A stretch of DNA of 64,000 nt from Burkholderiaceae bacterium (GCA_024235855.1 JACKLN010000001.1:310001-374000); one strand, 5' to 3'. Numbered from the stretch's first letter, positions 49,003 to 62,672 are shown. Notes: a model not told the origin generated them from the sequence alone. Numbers and translations are program-made.

Positions 49003-49942
49003 CCATGCTCGTGGCGGCGGATGACAGCGGCGTGTCGCCGTCGCTTTCGGGCGACGTCGTGGGCACCATCAGCAGGGCCTGCCCCATGCGGATGCGGGTG
49101 CCGGTGGCGATGCCGGGGGCGAACCGGAACCCTGGTGGCGCAAAGACGATGATGGTCGAGCCGTGCTCGAACCAGCCCAGTTCCTGGCCCCGGGTCACGG
49201 GCACGTCGCAGGGCAGGCGGTTCGGGCCGCGGTAGCGCAGGTGCAGGCGTACGTCCAGCGCGTGCAGGCGCAGGCTGGCCACCAGGATGGCGGCCACCGG
49301 CACCAGGGCGATGCGCGCGCCGGAAGGCAGCGTCAGCGGCAGCACCGCGCGTTCGTTGCGGCAGAACAACCGCTCCACACGCGCCAGCGCGATCGGGTTC
49401 ACGTTCCAGGTGTCGCCGCTGAGGTAGGTCACGTCGCCCAGCCGCGCGTCGCACGGCGCGTGGAAGCGGTGGTACATGGCCGAGGTCAGGCGCAGCGTGA
49501 CGTAGCTGCCACCGATGAAGTCGGCCGCCAGCGGGTCGCCACCGAACAGGTCGGCCATCGCGTACGGCATGCCCTTGGCCTGGAAGACCTGCCCGTCGCG
49601 CACCGCGCCACAGGCGCCCACGATGGCGTCGCAGGGGCTGACCAGCACGTCGGCTCGCGGGTCCACCGGTCGCGCGCCGGGTTTCAGCGCGCGCGTGAAG
49701 ACGGCATGCAGGCTGTCGAAGTCGGACTGCGCCGCCTCGCTCAGGTCCAGCGGCGTGAACTGCCGCCACACGGCCACCGAAAGCCGTGTCAGCCAGCGGC
49801 TGCGGATGCGGCTGAAGCCGCCCATCAGCCGTGTCAGCAGGAGGCGGGGCACGCGGTTGGTGAGCAGGAAGTTCAGGTCTTCCTGCATCAGCAGGCGGTC
49901 GCGCCAGCGCGACGTCGGGAGAGTGGTCTCGGGGGTTTTCAT
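48986..49942 (-). CDS. psd: Phosphatidylserine decarboxylase proenzyme
   Basis: This is a 318-residue enzyme. The self-cleavage Ser lies in WFEHGSTIIVFAP (H-G-S-T). Other family marks are DFDSLHAVFTRALKPGARPV, SPCDAIVGACGAV and AMYHRFHAPCDARLGDVTYL with the catalytic His. It converts phosphatidylserine to phosphatidylethanolamine at the inner membrane, after cleavage creates the pyruvoyl group. It is translationally coupled to the phosphoesterase gene by a 17-base overlap. Confidence 0.9.
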   Translation of the reverse strand: MKTPETTLPTSRWRDRLLMQEDLNFLLTNRVPRLLLTRLMGGFSRIRSRWLTRLSVAVWRQFTPLDLSEAAQSDFDSLHAVFTRALKPGARPVDPRADVLVSPCDAIVGACGAVRDGQVFQAKGMPYAMADLFGGDPLAADFIGGSYVTLRLTSAMYHRFHAPCDARLGDVTYLSGDTWNVNPIALARVERLFCRNERAVLPLTLPSGARIALVPVAAILVASLRLHALDVRLHLRYRGPNRLPCDVPVTRGQELGWFEHGSTIIVFAPPGFRFAPGIATGTRIRMGQALLMVPTTSPESDGDTPLSSAATSMDAHAP

Positions 49943-49999
49943 TCGCCTGTCAACGCTTTGCAGTCAAGTGGTCCCCTTCGACACCTTCGAAGGACATCC

Positions 50000-51652
50000 A
50001 TGGATGGAACCCTCGCGCTCGGGGCTGCTGCGGTGGCTGCCGCCGCCGTGCTGCCCAAGGCGCAGCGCCGGCTGGCGCTGTCGCTGGCCAAGCACCGGTC
50101 GCTGACCGGCCACGCGCGCATGGCGCAACGGGTGGCGCGCTGGCTGCCGGGCTACGCCTACGACGAGGCGCGGTTCTTCGCCTGCGACGGTGCGCCCGAC
50201 GAGGTCGTTGCTCAGCGCCGTGCCGGGCTGGCGCGGCTGGCGTCGATCTACCGCGAGCGCTATCCGCAGACGCTGGCGCTGTCCGCCGAGACCGCCGCCC
50301 ACCTGCCGGACCTGCAGCTGACCGGCGCCTACCGCGTGCCTTTCCAGTTCGCGCCGGTGCTGCGCCAGCACCTGAAGGTCGGCAGCTTCATGGCCCGCAG
50401 CGAAGGCCACATGCTCACCGACCTGGACGGCAACCGCTTCGTGGACCTGACCGGCTCCTACGGCGTCAACCTGTTCGGGCTGGATGTCTACAAGGCCTGC
50501 ATCGCCGAGGGCAGCGCCCAGGTGGCCGAACTCGGCCCGCTGCTGGGCAGCCTTCACCCGGTGGTGGCGCGCAACGTGGAACGCCTGCGCAGGATCTCCG
50601 GCCAGGACGCGGTGTCGTTCCACATGTCGGGCACCGAGGCGGTGATGCAGGCCGTGCGCCTGGCGCGCTTCCACACGAGGAAGCGCTACCTGGTGCGCTT
50701 CAGCGGCGCCTACCACGGCTGGTGGGACGACGTGCAGCCCGGCCCCGGCAACCCGATGCCGCCGGGCAAGGTCTACACGCTGCAGGAGATGAGCGAGGCC
50801 ACGCTGCGCGTGCTGCGCCAGCGGCGGGACATCGCCTGCGTGCTGATCAACCCGCTGCAGGCGCTGCACCCCAACAAGGCGGCCCCAGGCGATTCGTCGC
50901 TGGTCGACGGCAGCCGGCGCGCCGGCTTCGACAAGGCGGCCTACACCGCCTGGCTGCAGCAGTTGCGCGAGGTCTGCACCCAGCGCGGCATCGTGATGAT
51001 CCTGGACGAGGTCTTCATGGGCTTCCGCCTGGCACCCGGTGGCGCACAGGACTACTTCGGCGTCCGGGCCGATCTGGTCACCTACGGCAAGACCCTGGGC
51101 GGCGGCCTGCCGGTGGGCGTGGTGTGCGGCCGTGCCGACCTGATGAAGCGCTTCCGCGAGGACCGACCGGCCGACCTGTGCTTCGCGCGCGGCACCTTCA
51201 ACGCCCACCCGTACGTGATGGGCGCGATGAGCGCGTTCCTCGACCGTCTGGACACGCCCGAGGTCCAGGCCACCTACCGCGACCTGGACGCGGTGTGGAA
51301 CGGTCGCGCCGCGCGCATGAACCAGGCCCTGCAGGCGGCCGGCCTGCCCCTGCGGGTGGCGAATCTGACCAGTGTGTGGACGGTGAGCTTCACCCAGCCC
51401 TCGCGCTACCACTGGCTGATGCAGTACTACCTGCGTGCCGCCGGCGTCGCGCTGAGCTGGGTGGGCACGGGGCGGCTGATCTTCACGCATGGCTTCGACG
51501 ACACGGCCTTCGACGACGTGGTGCGCCGCTTCGTCGAGGCCGGCCGCGCGATGGCGGCCGACGGCTGGTGGTGGCGCGACGACGCGCTGACCGACCGGGC
51601 CATCCGCCGCGGCATCCTGCGCGAGCTGCTGCACGCGCGGTTCGGCCTCTGA
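50000..51652 (+). CDS. Class III PLP aminotransferase (glutamate-1-semialdehyde aminotransferase-like)
   Basis: This is a 550-residue protein, longer than GSA aminotransferase (about 430), with an N-terminal extension of about 110 residues. The catalytic region shows RSEGHMLTDLDGNRFVDLTG, SGTEAVMQAVRLARFHTRKR, DEVFMGFRLAPGG and the PLP Lys in LVTYGKTLGGGLPVGVV. AAGGA precedes ATG 50000. It is divergent from psd with 57 bases between, in a lipid-related setting, so it is unlikely to serve tetrapyrrole synthesis. The substrate is unknown. Confidence 0.85.
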   Translation: MDGTLALGAAAVAAAAVLPKAQRRLALSLAKHRSLTGHARMAQRVARWLPGYAYDEARFFACDGAPDEVVAQRRAGLARLASIYRERYPQTLALSAETAAHLPDLQLTGAYRVPFQFAPVLRQHLKVGSFMARSEGHMLTDLDGNRFVDLTGSYGVNLFGLDVYKACIAEGSAQVAELGPLLGSLHPVVARNVERLRRISGQDAVSFHMSGTEAVMQAVRLARFHTRKRYLVRFSGAYHGWWDDVQPGPGNPMPPGKVYTLQEMSEATLRVLRQRRDIACVLINPLQALHPNKAAPGDSSLVDGSRRAGFDKAAYTAWLQQLREVCTQRGIVMILDEVFMGFRLAPGGAQDYFGVRADLVTYGKTLGGGLPVGVVCGRADLMKRFREDRPADLCFARGTFNAHPYVMGAMSAFLDRLDTPEVQATYRDLDAVWNGRAARMNQALQAAGLPLRVANLTSVWTVSFTQPSRYHWLMQYYLRAAGVALSWVGTGRLIFTHGFDDTAFDDVVRRFVEAGRAMAADGWWWRDDALTDRAIRRGILRELLHARFGL

Positions 51653-51687
51653 GAACATGGTCGCCGCACCGGCGGCGGCCATCGCGA

Positions 51688-52371
51688 TCAGCGCTGGCGT
51701 TCGACGGCGGCCTCGCTGTCGTCGCCAGCCAGCGGCGTGGCCTGTGCCGCCATCACCTGCCGCACATGGGTCATCGGATCCAGCCGCTCGCCGCGCAGCA
51801 GCGCCAGAGGCGCCTCGTGATAGAGGTAGATGTCGTGGAATGGGTCGGTGAGGATCTTGGTCATCCACACCAGGCCCTCCAGAGGGCTCTTCAGCGCGAA
51901 CAGGTGCAGCGTGCGGAACAGCAGCCCGCCCACGCCCAGCGCCAGCCACAGCAGGCCCACGTCGTGCACCCAGCCAACCAGGCCCGTGCTTGGCTCGATC
52001 AGCCCGAGCAGGCTGCGGTCGAACCACAGCAGCCCCGGCAGCAGCACCCAGGCGCTCAGCAGCACCACCTTGCGTCGCAGGTTGTAGCCCACCTTGATCG
52101 CTTCCTTGTGTTCGTTCGTGGCCTGGTTGACGTGGTCGAACCCCAGCGGTTCGAAGAAGAAGTGGCCGGCCTGGCGCGTCGTCATCGACACCAGCCAGCC
52201 CACCAGGGCCGCGGCCGCCGGGTCGACGAACAGCAGCCCGTAGGCCACGAGGAAGCTCAACGCGCTGATCAGGTGCAGCGTCTGGTTGATGCGGCTCTGG
52301 TGGTAGTAGCGGTGGTCGTCCCAGCGCTGGACGGCGAGCTGGCGGCGGAATTCACGGATCAGGTCGGTCAC
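51688..52371 (-). CDS. DUF962/Mpo1-like membrane protein
   Basis: This is a 227-residue protein. GTG 52371 was chosen as start because CAGGAG lies 6 bases upstream. It has several hydrophobic segments and a His-rich pattern, HRYYHQSRINQTLHLISALS, then AGHFFFEPLGFDHVNQ and TDPFHDIYLYHEAPL, like DUF962/Mpo1, the 2-hydroxy fatty acid dioxygenase family. The match is partial, and an uncharacterised membrane protein is the safe alternative. It sits between the aminotransferase and the glycosyltransferase. Confidence 0.55.
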   Translation of the reverse strand: MTDLIREFRRQLAVQRWDDHRYYHQSRINQTLHLISALSFLVAYGLLFVDPAAAALVGWLVSMTTRQAGHFFFEPLGFDHVNQATNEHKEAIKVGYNLRRKVVLLSAWVLLPGLLWFDRSLLGLIEPSTGLVGWVHDVGLLWLALGVGGLLFRTLHLFALKSPLEGLVWMTKILTDPFHDIYLYHEAPLALLRGERLDPMTHVRQVMAAQATPLAGDDSEAAVERQR

Positions 52372-52505
52372 ACGGGCTCCTGTGGCGGCACACGATGTGT
52401 CCGCATCGTGACCAGTGGCGGTGAATCCGGCGTGACACGGCCGTGACGGCTGCGCGACACATCCGCTGTCATCGTTTTGAAGTGCGAGCACCACACCATC
52501 GGCGC

Positions 52506-53762
<1,257 letters not shown>

Positions 53763-53790
53763 TCAACCTGGCCGCGGAGCGAGGTCGGGT

Positions 53791-54288
53791 CTAGAAGGGG
53801 ATGTCGTCGTCCATGTCGTCGAAGCCGGTCGACGACTTGGCGGCCGGCTTGGGCGCCGGGGCGCGCGGGGCCGGCGCACTGCGCGCCGGGCGGCTGTCAC
53901 GCGATTCACCCATGCCGCCGTCGTCACCGCCGTAGCCACCGCCACCGCCGCCTTCACGGCCGCCGAGCATCGTCATCTCCTGGGCGATGATCTCGGTGGT
54001 GTACTTCTCCACGCCGTCCTTGTCGGTCCACTTGCGGGTCTTCAGCCGGCCCTCCACGTAGACGGACTTGCCCTTCTTCAGGTACTCGCCGGCGATCTCG
54101 GCCAGCCGGTCGTAGAAGACCACGCGGTGCCACTCGGTCTCTTCCTGGCGCTCGCCGCTGTCCTTGTTCTTCCACTGGCGCGACGTGGCGATGGTGACGT
54201 TACAGATGGCCGAGCCGCTGGGGGCGTAGCGCACCTCCGGGTCGCGCCCGAGGTTGCCGATGAGAATGACCTTGTTGACCGACGCCAT
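53791..54288 (-). CDS. ssb: Single-stranded DNA-binding protein
   Basis: This is a 165-residue SSB. The OB fold is residues 1-110 (MASVNKVILIGNLGRDPEVR, then ATSRQWKNKDSGERQEETEW and HRVVFYDRLAEIAGEYLKKG). A Gly-rich and Pro/Ala-rich linker follows, and the acidic tip DDMDDDIPF binds partner proteins. It is divergent from recQ, a natural genome-maintenance pairing. Confidence 0.96.
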   Translation of the reverse strand: MASVNKVILIGNLGRDPEVRYAPSGSAICNVTIATSRQWKNKDSGERQEETEWHRVVFYDRLAEIAGEYLKKGKSVYVEGRLKTRKWTDKDGVEKYTTEIIAQEMTMLGGREGGGGGGYGGDDGGMGESRDSRPARSAPAPRAPAPKPAAKSSTGFDDMDDDIPF

Positions 54289-54432
54289 GGCGTGCTCCTG
54301 GGTGGTGTTGGCGGTGTGGGGGAGTGACGGGATTATCGCCGCCGCCCCGGCGCCGGCCATCCTCCGCAGGGGTTCGCCCCGGGGTGGGCCCCCGTCGGCG
54401 GGCCGGGGTGTCGGGGGGCGCCGGGTACGATC

Positions 54433-56436
54433 ATGCCCGTGACCGCCGACCCTGCCACCGCCACCCGCCGCCCCGTCACCGACCCGCTGGCGATCCTGCA
54501 CGAGGTCTACGGCTACCAAGCCTTCCGCGGCGCGCAGCGGGCCATCGTCGAGCACGCCATCGGCGGCGGTGATGCGCTGGTGCTGATGCCCACCGGTGGC
54601 GGCAAGAGCCTGTGCTACCAGATCCCGGCCATCGCCCGCCACCGCGCCGGGCGCGGCGTGACGGTGGTGGTGAGCCCGCTGATCGCGCTGATGCACGACC
54701 AGGTCGGCGCGCTGGACGAACTGGGCGTGCCCGCGGCCTTCCTCAACAGCACGCTCGACGGCGACGAGGCCCGACGCATCGAGCGCGACCTGCTCGCCGG
54801 CCGCCTGGTGATGCTGTACGCAGCGCCGGAACGGCTGCTGACGCCGCGCTTCCTGGCCATGCTGGATTCGCTGCACGAACGCGGCAAGCTCAGTCTGTTC
54901 GCCATCGACGAGGCGCATTGCGTGAGCCAGTGGGGTCACGATTTCCGCGCCGAGTACCTGGGCCTGAGCGCACTGCACGAGCGCTACGCCAGCGTGCCGC
55001 GCCTGGCGCTCACGGCCACGGCCGACGCGCACACGCGGGCCGACATCGTGGCGCGCCTGGCACTGGACGATGCCCGGCTGTTCGTCAGCAGCTTCGACCG
55101 GCCGAACATCCGCTACACCATCGTCGAGAAGGCCGACCCGAAGGCGCAGCTGCTGCGCTTCCTGCGCGACGAGCACGAATACGATGCGGGCATCGTCTAC
55201 TGCCAGAGCCGGCGCAAGGTGGAGGAAACCGCTGCCTGGCTGGTGGGCGAAGGCGTGCCGGCCCTGCCCTATCACGCCGGGCTGGACGCCGACATGCGCC
55301 GCCGCCACCAGGACCGCTTCCTGCGCGAGGAAGGCCTGGTGATGGTGGCGACCATTGCCTTCGGCATGGGCATCGACAAGCCCGACGTGCGCTTCGTGGC
55401 CCACCTCGACCTGCCGAAGAACATCGAGGGCTACTACCAGGAGACCGGCCGCGCCGGCCGTGACGGCCTGCCCGCGGACGCCTGGATGGCCTACGGCCTG
55501 CAGGACGTGGTCAACCAGCGCCGCATGATCGACGAGGGCGAGGCCGGCGACGACTACAAGCGCCTGCAGCGCGACAAGCTCGACGCCCTGCTCGGCCTGG
55601 CCGAGGCGCACGACTGCCGGCGCGTGCGGCTGCTGGCCTACTTCGGAGAAGCCAGCGCACCGTGCGGCAACTGCGACAACTGCCTGCAGCCGCCGGCCAC
55701 CTGGGACGCCACGGAAGCGGCGCGCAAGGCGCTGAGCTGCATCTACCGCTTCCAGCAGCATGGCGGCATGGCCTTCGGTTCCGGCCACCTGATCGACGTG
55801 CTGCGCGGCAAGACCACCGACAAGGTGCGCCAGCACGGCCACGCCCACCTCAGCACCTTCGGCATCGGTGCCGACATCAGCGAGGCGCAGTGGCGTGGCG
55901 TGCTGCGCCAGCTGATCGCGCTGGGCCACGTGCGCGCCGAAGGCGAGTGGCACACGCTGGTGCTCGACGAATCGGCGCGTGCGGTGCTCAAGGGCGAGGT
56001 GTCGCTGCGGCTGCGCCAGCCGTCGGAGGCGCGCCGGGCGAAGGCCGCCAAGGCCGGACGTCGAAGCGCCGCGGGCGCCGGCAAGGCTCCCCCGCTGCCG
56101 CTGGACGACGAGGCCCTGCAGCGCTTCGCCGCGCTGAAGGCCTGGCGCGGCGAGGTCGCCAAGGCGCACAACCTGCCGGCCTACGTGGTGTTCCACGACG
56201 CCACGCTGGCGGAGATGGCGCGCGCACGGCCGGCCACGCTGGACGCGCTGGGCACGATCAGCGGCGTCGGCGCGAAGAAGCTCGAGGCCTACGGGCGCGA
56301 GATCCTGCGTGTGCTGCAGGCGGGCGGCGCCTTCGCCGGGCCCGAAGAAGACGCCAGTGGCGCGCCGAATTGGCTGGATGACGCACCGCCGCCCGACTGG
56401 GACGAAGCCGGCCACGCCACCAGCGCGCCCGACTGA
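54433..56436 (+). CDS. recQ: RecQ-family ATP-dependent DNA helicase
   Basis: This is a 667-residue helicase. Motif 0/I is YQAFRGAQRAIVEHAI and PTGGGKSLCYQIPA, motif II is AIDEAHCVSQWGHDFR, motif VI is QETGRAGRDGLPA. The zinc-binding region contains CGNCDNCL. The RQC winged helix covers about 430-530, and an HRDC domain is at about 555-635 with LDALGTISGVGAKKLEAYGR. It unwinds recombination and repair intermediates. Its stop abuts the stop of the convergent Crp/Fnr gene (TGATCA). Confidence 0.95.
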   Translation: MPVTADPATATRRPVTDPLAILHEVYGYQAFRGAQRAIVEHAIGGGDALVLMPTGGGKSLCYQIPAIARHRAGRGVTVVVSPLIALMHDQVGALDELGVPAAFLNSTLDGDEARRIERDLLAGRLVMLYAAPERLLTPRFLAMLDSLHERGKLSLFAIDEAHCVSQWGHDFRAEYLGLSALHERYASVPRLALTATADAHTRADIVARLALDDARLFVSSFDRPNIRYTIVEKADPKAQLLRFLRDEHEYDAGIVYCQSRRKVEETAAWLVGEGVPALPYHAGLDADMRRRHQDRFLREEGLVMVATIAFGMGIDKPDVRFVAHLDLPKNIEGYYQETGRAGRDGLPADAWMAYGLQDVVNQRRMIDEGEAGDDYKRLQRDKLDALLGLAEAHDCRRVRLLAYFGEASAPCGNCDNCLQPPATWDATEAARKALSCIYRFQQHGGMAFGSGHLIDVLRGKTTDKVRQHGHAHLSTFGIGADISEAQWRGVLRQLIALGHVRAEGEWHTLVLDESARAVLKGEVSLRLRQPSEARRAKAAKAGRRSAAGAGKAPPLPLDDEALQRFAALKAWRGEVAKAHNLPAYVVFHDATLAEMARARPATLDALGTISGVGAKKLEAYGREILRVLQAGGAFAGPEEDASGAPNWLDDAPPPDWDEAGHATSAPD

Positions 56437-57171
56437 TCAGCCCCCCGCGTCCGACTCCGCCTTCAAGGCCGCGGCCAGCGCGGTCATGTCTACCCGGGCA
56501 TGGCGCGCGTCCAGCGGCTCCAGCACGGCTTCGCGCTTGAGTGCGGCCACCAGCCGGCTGGTGGTCTCCACCGTCAGCCCCAGCATCGTGCCCATCTCGC
56601 CGCGCGTGGGCAGCCACAGGCGGCCGTCGGGCTCGCCGTATTCGGTCAGCTTGAGCAGCAGGCGCAGCACGCGCCAGCGCGCGCTGCCGGCGCTGAGCTC
56701 GGTGAGCCACTCGTCGGCCTCGTCCAGCGCGCTCTGCCAGCGCTTCATCAGGTCGCGCAGCAGTTCCGGGCGGTGCTCTGCCAGTTCGTCCACCAGCGCG
56801 CGCGGCAGCCGGCAGGCCCGCACCGGCGTGCAGGCGATGGCGTCGGCCGCGTAAGTCTGGCCCAGCATGGCCTCCATGCCCACGAGCTGCGTGCGCCCGG
56901 CCAGGCGCACGATGCGGCGGTCGCCGCGTTCGCTGCTGCGCTCCAGGCGCAGCACGCCTTCACGGATGGTGTAGGCGGCGGTGCCACGGTCGTTGGCGTC
57001 GTAGAGGCGCTGGCCCGGTTCCAGCGCGATGTCGGCGATGCGGTGGTGGATGGCGGCCAGCTCCGCGTCGTCGAGCACCCCGAACAGCGCGAACCGGCGT
57101 ACGCCACATGCCAGGCACACCTGCGCCTGCGGGTTCCAGGGCGAGGTGGGGTCGGTGCGCAGCGGGATCAC
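56437..57171 (-). CDS. Crp/Fnr-family transcriptional regulator
   Basis: This is a 244-residue protein, GTG start at 57171 without a clear ribosome binding site. A C-x-x-C near residue 20 (CLACGVRRFALFG) recalls Fnr-type N-termini. The cyclic-nucleotide-like beta barrel covers about 30-140 and includes AIACTPVRAC, with further Cys residues, so an iron-sulfur or redox sensing role is possible. The winged helix is at about 170-235 (RWRVLRLLLKLTEYGEPDGR, then RGEMGTMLGLTVETTSRLVA). It is divergent from uvrA, with 38 bases between. Confidence 0.85.
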   Translation of the reverse strand: MIPLRTDPTSPWNPQAQVCLACGVRRFALFGVLDDAELAAIHHRIADIALEPGQRLYDANDRGTAAYTIREGVLRLERSSERGDRRIVRLAGRTQLVGMEAMLGQTYAADAIACTPVRACRLPRALVDELAEHRPELLRDLMKRWQSALDEADEWLTELSAGSARWRVLRLLLKLTEYGEPDGRLWLPTRGEMGTMLGLTVETTSRLVAALKREAVLEPLDARHARVDMTALAAALKAESDAGG

Positions 57172-57209
57172 GGTGGCTATGATGACCGGTTTTGCTGCTT
57201 CAGGTGCCG

Positions 57210-60104
<2,895 letters not shown>

Positions 60105-60139
60105 GAAGGTCAGAGGCCGCACGCGCCGCGCCGGCGCGA

Positions 60140-60427
60140 TCACTTCAGGTGGTTGTTGATGAGCTTGGTCATCTCGAACATCGTGACCTGCGCCTTGTCG
60201 AACACCTTGTGCAGGTTGGCGTCGGCGTTGATCAGCGTCTTCTTCGCCTTGTCCTGCAGGTCGTGCTTCTTGATGTACTCCCAGACCTTCTTCGTGACTT
60301 CGGTGCGCGGCAGCGGGTCGGCACCGACGATGGCGGCCAGCGCGGCGCTGGGCGTCATCGCCTTCATGAAGGCGGCGTTGGGCTTGCGGGCAGGCGCGGC
60401 GCCTGCGGTCTTCTTGGCGGTGGCCAT
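60140..60427 (-). CDS. SWIB/MDM2-domain protein
   Basis: This is a 95-residue protein with a Lys/Ala-rich N-terminus (MATAKKTAGAAPARKP) and a SWIB fold: AFMKAMTPSAALAAIVGADP, LPRTEVTKKVWEYIKKHDLQ and DAKAKKT-like INADANLHKVFDKAQVTMFE. Bacterial SWIB proteins are often linked to DNA topology or the chlamydial-type fusion with topoisomerase. This one is free-standing. It is convergent with uvrA. Confidence 0.92.
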   Translation of the reverse strand: MATAKKTAGAAPARKPNAAFMKAMTPSAALAAIVGADPLPRTEVTKKVWEYIKKHDLQDKAKKTLINADANLHKVFDKAQVTMFEMTKLINNHLK

Positions 60428-60564
60428 GGGTGTCTCCCAGTGGATTCGTGGATCGGGTGTCGGGTCGCGACCGGTCGGGCCGCGGCGGGCGGGATGGTAA
60501 CTCCTCGCCGCGGTGCGCCTGTCACGGGCGGTGACGCCGGGCAGGCGGGCCGCCGCCGGGCCCG

Positions 60565-62136
60565 TCAGCGGCCGCGGGCCCGCGCTTCCTCCAGGCGCTG
60601 GCGGCGCTCGGCCTCCAGCACCCGCCAGCGCGACTCGACCACGTGCAGTTCGATGGCCTCGTTGCCGGCCGGCAGCCGGCGCGCCGCCTGCAGCGCAGCC
60701 AGCGCACCACCCAGGTCGCCGCTGGACCAGCGCGCCTCGGCCTCGGCACGCCCGGCGCGCACCGGCTGGCCCAGCAGGCGCGCGCCCTGCGCCAGCGCCC
60801 ACCAGGCGCCGGCGTCCTCCGGGTGCTCGATCACCCAGGCCTGCAGCGCCTGCACGCTGGCGTCCAGCGCCGCGCGGGCGGGACCAGGCTGTGCCGCGTC
60901 CGGCTGGCCGCGCGCCACCTCGGCACGCAGCAGCAGCGCGGCTCGGGACCGGTCTGCCGCGTCCACCAGCAAGCCGGCCGGCTGCGGCCGGCCCAGCGCC
61001 AGCTGCAGCTCGGCGCCGAGCAGGCGCAGCGCTCGCGCCGCGTCCGCCGGCAGGCCAGGCTGCGCCCAGGCCTGCTGCAACGCCGGCCACAGCGCGTCGC
61101 CGGCGGCCGCGTCCTGCAGCCGGGCGGCGGCCAGCGCGCGCCGGTAGAGGCCGGGCAGGCCATCTCCGGGCGCCTGCAACCAGCGCTGCAGGGCTTCGGT
61201 GGACGGGTCCATCAGCACCGTGGCCCGGGCTCGCATGAGCTCGTGCAGCGGGGGGGCCGGCGGCACGGCGGGTGCCCCGTCGGGCACACGCGCACGCGCC
61301 TCCGCGATGCGCTCGGTGGTCAGCGGGTGGCTGCGCAGGTAGGGGTAGCTGCCGCTGTCGTTGAGCCGGTTGGCCGACGAGAGCAGCTCGAACATCGACG
61401 CCATGGCCGCCGGGCTGTGGCCGGTGGCCGTCAGCAGGCCAAAGCCGATGCGGTCGGCTTCACGCTCCATGTCGCGCGAGTAGTTCAGCTGCCCCTGCAG
61501 CATCGCCGCCTGGCCGCCGGTGACGGCCGCCTGCGCCAGGTCCACGTTGCCGCCGCGTGCCGCGATCACCAGGCCGGCCATCATGGCCGCCAGTGCCAGC
61601 AGGCTGGTGCGCTGCGTGCCGCTGATGCTGCGTGCGATGTGGCGCTGCGTGACGTGCGTGAGTTCGTGGGCCAGCACCGAGGCCAGTTCGTCCGGGTGCG
61701 CCGTCATCGCGATCAGGCCCAGGTGCACGCCGATCAGGCCACCGGGCATCGCGAACGCGTTGACGCTGGGGTCGCGCACGAGGAACGAGGTCCAGACGTA
61801 GGGGCGGTCGATGTCGGTGCCGATCTGCCCGCTGCGGCGGGCCGCATCCACCAGCGGCTGGAAGATCGATTCGAGGTAGCCCTGCAGCACCGGGTCGTCC
61901 AGGAAGGCCGGGTCGCCGCGCGCGCTGCGCAGGATCTCGCGCGCGATGCGGCCTTCCTCGGCCACGTCCAGCGCTTCGGAAGCGCTGTCGCCCAGGGCCG
62001 GCAGCGCGCCCGGGCCCGAGCCAGAGCCGCTACCCACGGCCTGGGCGTGCAGCGGCGCCACCGGCAGCGCGAGCGCGGCCGCCAGCAAGGTGCAGGCGGC
62101 GCGACGCCAGAAGGGGGCCGTGCGGGAGCGTGTCAT
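60565..62136 (-). CDS. M48-family periplasmic metalloprotease with TPR domain (BepA-like)
   Basis: This is a 523-residue protein from ATG 62136, signal peptide about 1-30. The zinc site is LAHELTHVTQRH, with the third ligand in DMEREADRIGFGLL. The C-terminal half is TPR-like (LYRRALAAARLQDAAAGDAL and further helix pairs). BepA-type proteases with TPR act in outer-membrane protein quality control. The first frame start at 62394 would overlap moaC and is rejected. Confidence 0.92.
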   Translation of the reverse strand: MTRSRTAPFWRRAACTLLAAALALPVAPLHAQAVGSGSGSGPGALPALGDSASEALDVAEEGRIAREILRSARGDPAFLDDPVLQGYLESIFQPLVDAARRSGQIGTDIDRPYVWTSFLVRDPSVNAFAMPGGLIGVHLGLIAMTAHPDELASVLAHELTHVTQRHIARSISGTQRTSLLALAAMMAGLVIAARGGNVDLAQAAVTGGQAAMLQGQLNYSRDMEREADRIGFGLLTATGHSPAAMASMFELLSSANRLNDSGSYPYLRSHPLTTERIAEARARVPDGAPAVPPAPPLHELMRARATVLMDPSTEALQRWLQAPGDGLPGLYRRALAAARLQDAAAGDALWPALQQAWAQPGLPADAARALRLLGAELQLALGRPQPAGLLVDAADRSRAALLLRAEVARGQPDAAQPGPARAALDASVQALQAWVIEHPEDAGAWWALAQGARLLGQPVRAGRAEAEARWSSGDLGGALAALQAARRLPAGNEAIELHVVESRWRVLEAERRQRLEEARARGR

Positions 62137-62185
62137 GCGATGGCTATCATGACAGCGCCGCATTGCCCGCATGTTTCCGCCGCCG

Positions 62186-62668
62186 ATGACCTCACCGCTG
62201 ACCCATTTCGACGCTGCCGGCCAGGCCCACATGGTGGACGTGGCGGCCAAGGACGTGACCCACCGCGTGGCGCGTGCCACCGGCAGCATCCGCATGCAGC
62301 CGGCCACCTTTGCGCTGATCGCCGGCGGGCAGGCGAAGAAGGGCGACGTGATCGGCATCGCCCGCATTGCCGCCATCCAGGGTGCCAAGCGCACCGCCGA
62401 CCTGGTGCCGCTGTGTCACCCGCTGCCGATCACGCGTGTGGTGGTGGACTTCGACCTCGACGAGGCCAGCAGCACCGTGCACTGCACGGCGCAGGTGGAG
62501 ACCCTGGGCCGCACCGGCGTCGAGATGGAAGCCCTCTGTGCCGTGCAGGTGGGCCTGCTGACCGTCTACGACATGTGCAAGGCCGCCGACCGCGGCATGG
62601 TGATCTCCGACGTGCGCCTGCTCGAGAAGCAGGGCGGGAAATCGGGGCACTGGGTGGCGGCCGGCTGA
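62186..62668 (+). CDS. moaC: Cyclic pyranopterin monophosphate synthase MoaC
   Basis: This is a 160-residue enzyme of usual length from ATG 62186; an ATG at 62171 would add five residues. Family marks are MVDVAAKDVTHRVARATG, the active-site stretch KRTADLVPLCHPLPITRVVV, RTGVEMEALCAVQVGLLTVY and DMCKAADRGMVISDVRLLEK. It makes cyclic pyranopterin monophosphate in molybdenum cofactor synthesis. No other moa genes lie in the window. Confidence 0.96.
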   Translation: MTSPLTHFDAAGQAHMVDVAAKDVTHRVARATGSIRMQPATFALIAGGQAKKGDVIGIARIAAIQGAKRTADLVPLCHPLPITRVVVDFDLDEASSTVHCTAQVETLGRTGVEMEALCAVQVGLLTVYDMCKAADRGMVISDVRLLEKQGGKSGHWVAAG

Positions 62669-62672
62669 ACCT

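Noticed and set aside
50000..51652. HemL (glutamate-1-semialdehyde aminotransferase) for haem synthesis
   Set aside because: It is about 120 residues too long and sits in a lipid-related neighbourhood.
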